Shown here in pieces: positions 23,903 to 31,933 of a DNA stretch of 36,569 bases. A program made the position numbers and the translations under genes. Below the pieces are notes generated by a model. The model worked only from the letters and a program-made list of their open reading frames with translations, ran no database searches and had not been told where the DNA came from. The stretch comes from Croceimicrobium sp965656185. Lineage in GTDB: Bacteria; Bacteroidota; Bacteroidia; Flavobacteriales; Schleiferiaceae. Position 1 is the stretch's first letter. Every line of letters begins with the position of its first letter. The stretch is from positions 1 through 36,569 of the forward strand of contig CBFHJH010000020.1 in the NCBI GenBank assembly GCA_965656185.1, written 5' to 3'.

Positions 23903-24987
23903 AAATTTTCAAGATCATAGATCGCTACATCATTCAGAAGTTCCTTGGAACTTTTTTCCTCACCATTGCCTTGATTTTGGCAATTGCCATCGTCTTCGAT
24001 ATTTCTGAAAAGATCGACGACTTTATAACTCGTGGAGCCTCCACCCGTGAGATCATCTTCGATTATTACCTCAATTTCGTGGTGTTCTATGGTAATCTCT
24101 TTGCCTCGATGATCGTTTTTATCGCCACGATCTTCTTTAGCTCTCGCATGACCGCGAACACTGAAATTGTTGCTATCCTTACCGGCGGAGTGAGCTTTAA
24201 GCGCATGATGTTTCCTTATTTCGTTTCGGCCAGTATAATTGCGCTGATCAGTTTATTGCTCTCTCATTTCGTAATTCCCTACACCAATATTAATAGACTC
24301 GAGTTCGAGCAGGCCTATATAAATAAGAAGGAGAGCGAACGATTTAAGCACATCCACCGCCAGATTCAACCAGGTCACTTCATCTATTTCGAAAATTACA
24401 ACACCAAGCGAAACACTGGCTATCACTTCACTTATGAAATCATTGAAGAAGGCCGATTGGCCTATAAACTAAAGGCCGATTTTATTCGGCTCGACACAGC
24501 CACCGGCGAGTGGACCTTAGACAATTATGATATCCGAACCATCGATGAAAATGGAAAGGAACAATTGGAGCAAGGGCGCAAATTAGAACGAAGCTTCGAT
24601 TTTGCAGCACAGGATATTGTACCCAGACTCTACACGGTAAAAATGATGAATACGCCTGAGCTCAACGAGTTTATCGAAGCAGAGCAAATCCGTGGCTCCG
24701 AGAACGTGAATAGCTATTTGATCGAAAAGTACCAACGAACCTCCTGGCCTATTGCCACTTACATTCTAGTCTTGATCGGCGTTAGTATTTCTTCCAAAAA
24801 AACACGGGGCGGTTTGGGACTAAATATTGCGATTGGCTTAGTGCTATGCGTGAGCTACATTTTCTTCATGCAAATCTCCACCACCTTTGCTACGGTAGGC
24901 AGCATGAGTCCGCTTTTAGCGGTTTGGACGCCCAATATCATCTTCAGCTTAATTGGGGCTTATCTCTACTATATTGCGCCTAAGTAG
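23899..24987 (+). CDS. LptF/LptG family lipopolysaccharide export permease
   Basis: A 362-residue inner-membrane permease of the YjgP/YjgQ family. With LptB2 it extracts lipopolysaccharide from the inner membrane toward LptC/LptA. The start is DRYIIQKFLGTFFLTIALI, the typical first helix. Three N-terminal transmembrane segments (about 12-35, 60-82, 100-122), a large periplasmic beta-jellyroll (about 125-260) and three C-terminal helices (about 285-358) complete the fold. F versus G cannot be decided. The start is GTG, overlapping the tgt stop by 4 bases (GTGA), so the two are translationally coupled. Confidence 0.92.
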   Translation: MKIFKIIDRYIIQKFLGTFFLTIALILAIAIVFDISEKIDDFITRGASTREIIFDYYLNFVVFYGNLFASMIVFIATIFFSSRMTANTEIVAILTGGVSFKRMMFPYFVSASIIALISLLLSHFVIPYTNINRLEFEQAYINKKESERFKHIHRQIQPGHFIYFENYNTKRNTGYHFTYEIIEEGRLAYKLKADFIRLDTATGEWTLDNYDIRTIDENGKEQLEQGRKLERSFDFAAQDIVPRLYTVKMMNTPELNEFIEAEQIRGSENVNSYLIEKYQRTSWPIATYILVLIGVSISSKKTRGGLGLNIAIGLVLCVSYIFFMQISTTFATVGSMSPLLAVWTPNIIFSLIGAYLYYIAPK

Positions 24988-25008
24988 TGCCTAGAAAGCT
25001 TAATTTTA

Positions 25009-25016
25009 CATCTTTG
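25009..25016 (+). promoter_or_regulatory. Possible -7 box for accA
   Basis: CATCTTTG, one mismatch from TAnnTTTG, 20 nt before the accA ATG. The gene may also be read from the tgt promoter. Confidence 0.35.
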
Positions 25017-25036
25017 CATCTTAAAGAGGGATATTT

Positions 25037-25987
25037 ATGGATTATCTAGATTTTGAGGAACCTATTAAGGAAATCCTTACCCAAATCGATAAGGCCAAGG
25101 AACTTGAAGGGGAATCTCAAGTAGACATGGCCAAGACCATCAAAGAATTAGAGAAGAAACTCGAGTCTACTCGTAAGAATATATACAAGAACTTAAATGC
25201 TTGGCAGAGGGTTCAACTTTCACGTCACCCCCAACGCCCCTACACTTTAGCTTATATCGAAGCGATGACCAATGGAGAGTTCATCGAATTACACGGCGAT
25301 CGCAATGTAAAGGATGATAAGGCCATGGTTGGCGGCTGGGGCATGCTTGGCGAAGAGCCCGTGATGTTCGTTGGCCAGCAAAAAGGGGTAAATACCAAGA
25401 TGCGCCAGTACCGTAATTTCGGTATGGCTAATCCAGAAGGTTACCGTAAGGCTTTACGCCTGATGAAGATGGCCGAGAAATTCAATCGGCCAGTAGTTAC
25501 TTTGATCGACACCCCGGGAGCATTTCCTGGCTTGGAAGCCGAAGAACGCGGTCAAGGCGAAGCGATTGCCCGAAATATATTCGAAATGTCTAAGCTCAAA
25601 GTGCCCATCATCTGTGTGATCATCGGAGAGGGTGCCTCAGGCGGAGCCTTAGGTATTGGCGTTGGCGACAAAGTATTGATGCTCGAAAACACTTGGTATT
25701 CAGTAATTTCACCAGAAAGTTGTTCTTCGATCTTATGGCGTTCTTGGGATTATAAAGAACAGGCTGCTGAGGCCCTGAAGCTTACCGCCGAAGATATGCT
25801 TAGCAATAAGCTCATCGATGGCATCATAAAAGAGCCCTTAGGTGGAGCTCATACCAATCCAGCCGGTATGTTCGAAATCCTGAAAAAGGAATTGATCGAC
25901 CAGATTCAAAAACTGAAAAAAGTAGAGCCCGAAAAACTGATCCCAAAACGCATGGGTAAGTTCGAAAAAATGGGGGTTACCAAATAG
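25037..25987 (+). CDS. accA: Acetyl-CoA carboxylase carboxyltransferase subunit alpha
   Basis: A 316-residue subunit that, with AccD, transfers CO2 from carboxybiotin to acetyl-CoA, the first step of fatty-acid synthesis. The N-terminal helical region (about 1-60: LEKKLESTRKNIYKNLNAWQ) and LSRHPQRPYTLAYI are typical. The crotonase-like core shows ELHGDRNVKDDKAMVGGWG, GMANPEGYRKALRLM, TLIDTPGAFPGLEAEERGQG and IGEGASGGALGIGVGD. Length is normal. It follows the lptF/G-type gene by 49 bp, a frequent arrangement in Flavobacteriia. Confidence 0.97.
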   Translation: MDYLDFEEPIKEILTQIDKAKELEGESQVDMAKTIKELEKKLESTRKNIYKNLNAWQRVQLSRHPQRPYTLAYIEAMTNGEFIELHGDRNVKDDKAMVGGWGMLGEEPVMFVGQQKGVNTKMRQYRNFGMANPEGYRKALRLMKMAEKFNRPVVTLIDTPGAFPGLEAEERGQGEAIARNIFEMSKLKVPIICVIIGEGASGGALGIGVGDKVLMLENTWYSVISPESCSSILWRSWDYKEQAAEALKLTAEDMLSNKLIDGIIKEPLGGAHTNPAGMFEILKKELIDQIQKLKKVEPEKLIPKRMGKFEKMGVTK

Positions 25988-26003
25988 AAGTACACCGAAA
26001 GAC

Positions 26004-27446
26004 TCAAGGGGCTAAAGCCAGCTCCTTGATCTTTTCAAAGCTTTCGACCTTGTCAAGGTCTACTTCCTTAACCTTGATGCCAATTTCGTTTTGGGCATTA
26101 GGTGGCCGCAATCTTTTACTTTCCTCATAGCTCAAGAGAAAGACTCTACCATCGGCGCTGTTTAGCAGCAACATAAAGGGCAGATCCGGTCTATACCTAA
26201 ATTTGGCCTTAGCATAACGAAAAACAGAGTTAATACCCTGAATCACCTGGGTAAGAGTAATTATTTTCAAACGCTCTCCTTGCTCGCTAATAAAACGTGG
26301 AATGAGCTCCATGAAATCTTGCTGAAGGAGCCTATCGCAATTGAAAACCCCCATACCGCCAAGGGACCATTCACGCACCAAGCGCTCCCTGAAACGCTGA
26401 TCTTCACTAAGGTTTTCGATTCTTCGTTCATAGGCTTCTCTAGCCGCCCTTTCGCGTTTTGCCCTTAAACGCCGATAAGTATCTTGGGCGCGAGCAAAGC
26501 TTTCCGCTTCAAAAACCGGCTTGATCTTTAGAGTAACACTTTCCTTTGGCCTGATGGTCCTAAGCGTTAATTGATACAAGCCTTCCTTGGCGTCTATCAG
26601 CTCAATACTAAGGTTCGACCAATCATTTGGCAACCTCTGTGCATCGATCGTGTCATTAACCTCAAATTTTAAATCCTCCCCATAAGGGGCAAACTGAGGA
26701 TAGAGCTGCGGGAAATCAAACTGAAGTTCCACAATTTGTTTCGTCGGATCCTTAAGTCTTGGCTTTACCGGTAAGGCACTCGGCGCATCGTTATCGAGAT
26801 AGACCACATCCACTTGTGATACCATATCTGTTAATTCGCTCCGCGTTAAAGGCTCTTTAATTTTGGTAGGCGCTGCAGCAGCTTCGTAGCTCCATGAACC
26901 ACTTAGGCTATCGTAGCGATACCAATTAAAACCAGCCTCAGGGCTCTGAACATCCATTTGCAAGTCGATCTCTTTACCTGGTGCCAAGGCTAAAGATTCA
27001 CCATTTTGGTAAGCACGAATATCAAACATTAAGCTAGAGACCAATTGATGCGTTCCGGCGCTATCGTATTCCATTTTAATATTGGAAGTGATCATAGCCC
27101 AGGGCTCACTTAGGTTGCGAAAAACGAGATCGTAGTTCCCCTCTACCACTTCACCATTTTGATCCACGAAAGCTTGGGCTGGCACCTTGATCCTTAGGTT
27201 TTCCTGAAGTTCGATTTCCCTAGCTTGGTTAGTTTTCAAGGCAAAGCTCCTAGCTTGAGAGCGAGGTCCCTCCCAAACAAAAACATTTAGCGACTGATCA
27301 TTTAAAGCGTTTGGTGCTTTGGCAAAGCTATCTACAGCAGTTTCGGCTTGCTCTTTTTGAGCCGGCGTGGCAGGCTCTTGGGACGAAGGCCCCTTACAGG
27401 CTAAGAAGAAACAGCTAATTAAACAGACAATAAGATACTTGAACAT
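26004..27446 (-). CDS. Hypothetical lipoprotein
   Basis: A 480-residue protein with lipobox FLAC (C17), so membrane-anchored. Residues about 50-190 are beta-rich and resemble ZU5-like or Ig-like modules seen in Bacteroidota lipoproteins (RIKVPAQAFVDQNGEVVEGNYDL-type segment). A highly basic, arginine/glutamate-rich helix, probably a coiled coil, spans about 320-360. A mixed domain follows (MGVFNCDRLLQQDFMELIP; FMLLLNSADGRVFLLSYEE). I assign no function. Converges with accA, with 16 bp between stops. The 5' untranslated region holds CGGTTT/AAACCG arms (27450-27455 and 27470-27475), a weak hairpin. Confidence 0.7.
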   Translation of the reverse strand: MFKYLIVCLISCFFLACKGPSSQEPATPAQKEQAETAVDSFAKAPNALNDQSLNVFVWEGPRSQARSFALKTNQAREIELQENLRIKVPAQAFVDQNGEVVEGNYDLVFRNLSEPWAMITSNIKMEYDSAGTHQLVSSLMFDIRAYQNGESLALAPGKEIDLQMDVQSPEAGFNWYRYDSLSGSWSYEAAAAPTKIKEPLTRSELTDMVSQVDVVYLDNDAPSALPVKPRLKDPTKQIVELQFDFPQLYPQFAPYGEDLKFEVNDTIDAQRLPNDWSNLSIELIDAKEGLYQLTLRTIRPKESVTLKIKPVFEAESFARAQDTYRRLRAKRERAAREAYERRIENLSEDQRFRERLVREWSLGGMGVFNCDRLLQQDFMELIPRFISEQGERLKIITLTQVIQGINSVFRYAKAKFRYRPDLPFMLLLNSADGRVFLLSYEESKRLRPPNAQNEIGIKVKEVDLDKVESFEKIKELALAP

Positions 27447-27508
27447 AATCGGTTTTTTGGAAAACGTTGAAACCGAAGTTCTTAGTGTAAGACTAAATCT
27501 AGACCTAT

Positions 27509-29083
27509 TTATTTAAGGAGGAGTTTCCGTTGATACCAATGCCCTCCTTCCTGCATTTGAAAGCGTAAGATATAAAGTCCAGATGAGAAAGACCGTAAAT
27601 CAATTTCCGCTTGAGGCTCTAATTGCTTAGACCGACCGGCTAGATTAACCAATTGTAGAGTATGTATACTTTTAGGATCGTTTACCCGAAGTATACCATT
27701 ATTGGGATTCGGATAAAAGTATAAGGCCTCTTCGTTTAGCTCCTCCGCCTCACTGAGCACTGGCCCCGATACAATGGGTACAATGATGGTACTACCGAAA
27801 GCTTCAAAGCTGAGGCTATCATTATAGATCTGTCCGGTCTCAAACTCAATTTCGAAGGAAGCGTAACTTCCCGCAGGTAGATTGAGGTTACCTGGATTAC
27901 CTCCATAAAAGCTCAAATCGGCGCTGCTTAAGATGAAATTACTGGCTGCTCCCCCCATATTTCCTTGGCCATAAAGCACAAATTGAAAGCGGCGTTTACC
28001 ACTATTTCCCGTGGCTAAATGGATGGTATCATCTGAGTAATAGATACCAAAGTTATCCAAGGCTTGAGCTGTGCCAATGAAATCACTGATACGCTCGGTA
28101 AACTGCGGATAGTCGACAAAAGGATTACGGTTATTTTGCAAACTGTAAATAGCATCATTGCGATTGCGTTCGGCTGTATTTGGTGGGAACTGCTCGTGCC
28201 ATTGCCTTAAGATATTTTCCTGCGGAGCAAAGTGGTTGTTATAATCTTGGTAACGCAAAACAAAGTACATCATCGCCCGTGCGGTAGCTCCTTTCTGAGC
28301 ATCGCGTGGTTCGAATTTACCCCCACCTGATTTAGAACCTCCTTGGGTCCAGGTTGGATTAGACACCACCCCGAAAGGGTCATTACTACGTCGACTATTC
28401 GCGGTTACATCGGTTGGAAACAAATGATGAATATCGCTTCGCATCGGTTCATTCTGACTAAAAAAGCCTTGAGGAAAAGTATGCTCGCAATTGAAATTAT
28501 TCGAGTTCGCTCCGGCACGAGTACTAAAGCTTGCCGTACGACCGGTGTAAGCACACTCTACCTGCCCCCCGTTATTGTCTATAGTAGCATACATATTGTC
28601 ACGTGCTGTGGTGTAGCCCAAAGAGTTATAGGCCAAACCAATCCGAGTAGATAAGGCAGTTTTTAGTGACTCCTGCGCCTGATTGCGGGTCACGTTATAG
28701 TAGGCCTTGGAATATACTCCTTGCCCTTGTAAACCCACCGCTGTATGTCCGAAACCACTTTTAGTTTTAAAAACCAAGGCCTGTTGGTGCAACATATTGT
28801 GTACCGGTGCGAAGCTTACGGTCAAGTTAAAAGTATCTCCGGGCATCACCGTAAAAACCGAGTCGCTTACCGAAAATACTCGACGATTGTAATAGTAAAA
28901 TCGGTCTACTGCTTCTACCTCGATGGGGTATGAATTAGGATTATACAAGCTTAAGCTCTGTGAACTGGCTTGCAGCTCATCCGTATTAGGGAAATTCAAT
29001 TGGGCCGGCAAGGGCTCTAAGGCTTGCGCCTGAAGCGATACCTGCAGAATTAATAGTAAGATGCTAAGGCTAGTCTTGTACAT
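27509..29083 (-). CDS. Secreted endonuclease I (EndA/NucM-type) with T9SS sorting domain
   Basis: A 524-residue exported nuclease expected to cut DNA and possibly RNA outside the cell. Order: signal peptide (about 1-20); an ASH/Ig-like N-terminal domain (about 25-120, YNPNSYPIEVEAVDRF); the endonuclease I domain (about 125-340); a second Ig-like beta domain (about 345-440); and a T9SS type A sorting domain (from FYPNPNNGILRVND to the end). The His-Me-finger site is visible: NCEHTFPQ with C199, E200 and H201, and MRSDIHHLFPTD with H219-H220. It may serve nutrient phosphate scavenging. It begins 1 bp after the upstream lipoprotein gene, so the two form an operon. Confidence 0.9.
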   Translation of the reverse strand: MYKTSLSILLLILQVSLQAQALEPLPAQLNFPNTDELQASSQSLSLYNPNSYPIEVEAVDRFYYYNRRVFSVSDSVFTVMPGDTFNLTVSFAPVHNMLHQQALVFKTKSGFGHTAVGLQGQGVYSKAYYNVTRNQAQESLKTALSTRIGLAYNSLGYTTARDNMYATIDNNGGQVECAYTGRTASFSTRAGANSNNFNCEHTFPQGFFSQNEPMRSDIHHLFPTDVTANSRRSNDPFGVVSNPTWTQGGSKSGGGKFEPRDAQKGATARAMMYFVLRYQDYNNHFAPQENILRQWHEQFPPNTAERNRNDAIYSLQNNRNPFVDYPQFTERISDFIGTAQALDNFGIYYSDDTIHLATGNSGKRRFQFVLYGQGNMGGAASNFILSSADLSFYGGNPGNLNLPAGSYASFEIEFETGQIYNDSLSFEAFGSTIIVPIVSGPVLSEAEELNEEALYFYPNPNNGILRVNDPKSIHTLQLVNLAGRSKQLEPQAEIDLRSFSSGLYILRFQMQEGGHWYQRKLLLK

Positions 29084-29084
29084 A

Positions 29085-30401
29085 TTATTTATTGTAAAGT
29101 AGATCGAAGTCTTTTAGAGTTCCGCTAAAACTGGTTCCAAAGATCAAGTTTCCTGGCGACATGTAGCTCTGAACCGCATTGCCATTTTGTAAATAAAGCC
29201 GCTCTGTTGCTCGCTCTAAGCGGAAGTTACTCAAACTTAACCCAGGGTCTAATTGTGGCGCTACGAAAGAGCCGACTTGATAATGATAAAGCTCCGTGGC
29301 TGTGGCAAAGACCAAAATGGAGCTGCCATTATTAGTTTTGGTATAAATCGCTTCCGTGACCGTACCGGCCGAAAGGTTAAACTCTAAATTGAAGACATTG
29401 CGCTGTGGATCATAAGTTGAGAAACGCAATTGACCACCAATTTGCTGGAATACCCCCAGTCGCTCCGAATCGATCGCCACTAGATAAGCATTAGGGTCGT
29501 TTAGGGGATAGGAGCTATACTCCCCATTTAAGGCCTGATTAAAAACGGCAATGCGCGGATTGGCGCCTCCAATAGAGGCGATTACCGCTGCAAAACGATT
29601 GCCGATGACCGCCCCTTGCCTAGCTCTTTCACCTTGACCCTGATCTACATTTACCGAGGCCTGAATTTGCCCAGAGGCCAAGTACTTTATCTCTCCATCA
29701 CTTTGCAGCAGATATAATCCCTGAGCGGTTTTTATGAAATCATAATAGGACCTAGAACCAACCGGAGCGGGTAAAGCTAATTCGGAGAGCTGCGTAAAAT
29801 CTTCCAAACTGCGGATACTTAGTTTCTCATCCGCGAAAGCGGCCAAATAAATCAAAGAATCTCGGGATGAAACCATGACTTGATCGTAGTTCGTAGTCAG
29901 GGGAAGGTCAAGCCGGCTCTGATTCGGATCAACCAAGGTTAGCTTGCTTTCACCCAAGAGAGCATAGCCCGTAAATTGGAGCGGTAAACCGCTGTATGAA
30001 ATTGGAAAAAAGGTAGAGACCCCCTCATCGCCATTAAAAGCCTGAATACGTATTTCATAATTGCCGCTTTCTAAATATCGATCGGCCCAAATAACCTCTA
30101 ATTCATAATTGTCTCCTTCGCGATAAACCAGGCGATGGTTGAGAGGCAAAGCCAAAGCCCCCTGCATAAGCGCTAAGCTATAAGACGTGGTCTCGCTAGC
30201 CCTGAAATTCAAGTACATAGTATCGCCGTAAGACCAGCTACTACTGAGACCTTGGCGCTCCAAGTCCAAGCCAGGATAAACAGGCTCCTCCTCGGCACAA
30301 GCAACTAGAATCAGCAGCATGAGCAGATGTGGAAAAGAAGCTTTAATAAATTCTTTAAAGCTCGATACAATCTTTATTTTTGAAGGCTCAGCCTTTTTCA
30401 T
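29085..30401 (-). CDS. Hypothetical lipoprotein, Ig-like plus propeller-like
   Basis: A 438-residue protein of unknown function. The only usable start is the ATG at 30401, giving a long basic N-region before the hydrophobic stretch and lipobox LVAC (C35). An ATG at residue 28 would leave too short a signal. Residues about 60-150 look Ig-like (DNYELEVIWADRYLESGNYEIRI type strands). Residues 160-435 contain repeated four-stranded blocks suggesting a beta-propeller (SLIYLAAFADEKLSIRSLED; GLYLLQSDGEIKYLASGQI). It is surface- or periplasm-anchored and precedes the secreted nuclease by 1 bp, so it may act with it; this is inference. Divergent from dnaB, 20 bp apart. Confidence 0.65.
   Translation of the reverse strand: MKKAEPSKIKIVSSFKEFIKASFPHLLMLLILVACAEEEPVYPGLDLERQGLSSSWSYGDTMYLNFRASETTSYSLALMQGALALPLNHRLVYREGDNYELEVIWADRYLESGNYEIRIQAFNGDEGVSTFFPISYSGLPLQFTGYALLGESKLTLVDPNQSRLDLPLTTNYDQVMVSSRDSLIYLAAFADEKLSIRSLEDFTQLSELALPAPVGSRSYYDFIKTAQGLYLLQSDGEIKYLASGQIQASVNVDQGQGERARQGAVIGNRFAAVIASIGGANPRIAVFNQALNGEYSSYPLNDPNAYLVAIDSERLGVFQQIGGQLRFSTYDPQRNVFNLEFNLSAGTVTEAIYTKTNNGSSILVFATATELYHYQVGSFVAPQLDPGLSLSNFRLERATERLYLQNGNAVQSYMSPGNLIFGTSFSGTLKDFDLLYNK
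30375..30382 (+). promoter_or_regulatory. -7 promoter box of dnaB
   Basis: TATTTTTG, a perfect TAnnTTTG match, 39 nt before the dnaB ATG. It lies inside the first codons of the divergent lipoprotein gene. Confidence 0.6.
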
Positions 30402-30421
30402 TGATAAGCTTGTAAATCAAG

Positions 30422-31933
30422 ATGGATAGCAACAAAAGTCCGCAAAATTCTTATGTCCCGAAAAAAAAACAGAGTGTAGTTGCTCTGGATCAAGGTCGGG
30501 TTCCTCCTCAGGTAATTGGCTTTGAGGAAGCGGTACTAGGTGCGGTTTTAATCGACAATGCCGCTATAAACGCGGTGATCGATATTTTGAGCCCCGAGAG
30601 TTTTTACAAGCCTCAGCACGGCTTGATCTTCAAGACCGTAAAAGAACTTTTCGGCAATAGTGAGCCGGTAGATATCCTAACCGTGGCCAATGAGCTGCGC
30701 AAGAATGGCGAACTCGAGGCTGCCGGAGGCGAGCACTATTTGATCGAGCTCAGTAATAAGGTTTCCTCTTCCGCCCACAGTGAATACCACGCTAGGGTTA
30801 TCGTGCAGAAGCACATCCAAAGGGAAATGATCCGGGTGGCCGGGAATATCATCGACAAGAGTTTTGATGAAACCACCGATGTTTTTGACCTTTTAGACGA
30901 AGCGGAGCAAGATCTGTTTGAAGTGGCCCACAGCAATGTGGTAAAGAACTATGAAAGTGCTCGTGACCTGATCAAGGAAGCGATTCAAAGGATCGAAGAA
31001 ATATCTAAGAAAGAAGGCTTGAGTGGTGTGCCGAGTGGCTTTACTCAGGTTGACCGTATTACTGCGGGTTGGCAGCCTTCCGATTTGATCATCCTAGCTG
31101 CACGACCAGGTATGGGTAAAACCGCCTTCGTATTGTCGATGGCCCGTAACATGGCGATCGATCATAAAACTCCCGTGGCAGTTTTCTCACTGGAGATGGC
31201 AGCGGTACAGCTAATCACACGTTTAATTTCGAGTGAAACCGGACTCAGTTCGGAGAAACTGCGTAAAGGTACCCTCGATGATGTAGAGTGGCAACAGCTT
31301 TTAACCAAGGTTAGGGCCTTAGAAAATGCCCCACTTTTTATTGATGACACCCCCGCACTTTCGGTATTCGATCTACGGGCAAAATGCCGCCGATTGGTTG
31401 CCCAGCACGGAGTGGGCATGATCATTATCGACTACTTGCAACTTATGACCGTAGGTGGTCAAAAAAGTGGCGGTGGTAATCGTGAACAAGAAATATCTAC
31501 CATTTCACGTTCATTAAAGAGCATTGCCAAAGAATTGAACGTGCCGGTAATTGCCTTGTCTCAGTTAAGTAGGGCGGTAGAATCAAGAGCGGGGGATAAA
31601 CGTCCGCAGCTTTCCGACTTACGTGAATCTGGAGCGATCGAGCAGGATGCAGATATCGTTTGCTTTATATACCGACCCGAATACTACGACATTGAAACAT
31701 TTAGAGACGGGGATCCAGCCGAAGGCAAGGCAGAGCTAATTATAGCGAAGCACCGTAATGGTAGTTTAGCAGACGTTCGCTTGCGTTTCGAAGGAGCCAT
31801 GGCTAAGTTTTCGGACTTAGAAGATGTGAGCGACGGCCCAATGATCTTAGAATCTCGCATAAACAGCGATAGTTTCTTAGAAAGTGGCGGTGCGCCCCAA
31901 GGATTCGATGATGATGATGAAGTACCCTTCTAA
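30422..31933 (+). CDS. dnaB: Replicative DNA helicase
   Basis: A 503-residue hexameric helicase that unwinds DNA at the replication fork. The N-terminal primase-interacting domain (about 28-130: GFEEAVLGAVLIDNAAIN) is followed by a linker and the RecA-like C-terminal domain. That domain carries the Walker A motif RPGMGKTAF (K233, T234), FSLEMAAVQLITR, Walker B IIIDYLQLM and the DnaB motif SDLRESGAIEQDADIVCFIYR. No intein. The C-terminal tail after about residue 478 is disordered and ends GFDDDDEVPF, strikingly like the SSB acidic tip. The end overlaps the next gene. Confidence 0.97.
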   Translation: MDSNKSPQNSYVPKKKQSVVALDQGRVPPQVIGFEEAVLGAVLIDNAAINAVIDILSPESFYKPQHGLIFKTVKELFGNSEPVDILTVANELRKNGELEAAGGEHYLIELSNKVSSSAHSEYHARVIVQKHIQREMIRVAGNIIDKSFDETTDVFDLLDEAEQDLFEVAHSNVVKNYESARDLIKEAIQRIEEISKKEGLSGVPSGFTQVDRITAGWQPSDLIILAARPGMGKTAFVLSMARNMAIDHKTPVAVFSLEMAAVQLITRLISSETGLSSEKLRKGTLDDVEWQQLLTKVRALENAPLFIDDTPALSVFDLRAKCRRLVAQHGVGMIIIDYLQLMTVGGQKSGGGNREQEISTISRSLKSIAKELNVPVIALSQLSRAVESRAGDKRPQLSDLRESGAIEQDADIVCFIYRPEYYDIETFRDGDPAEGKAELIIAKHRNGSLADVRLRFEGAMAKFSDLEDVSDGPMILESRINSDSFLESGGAPQGFDDDDEVPF

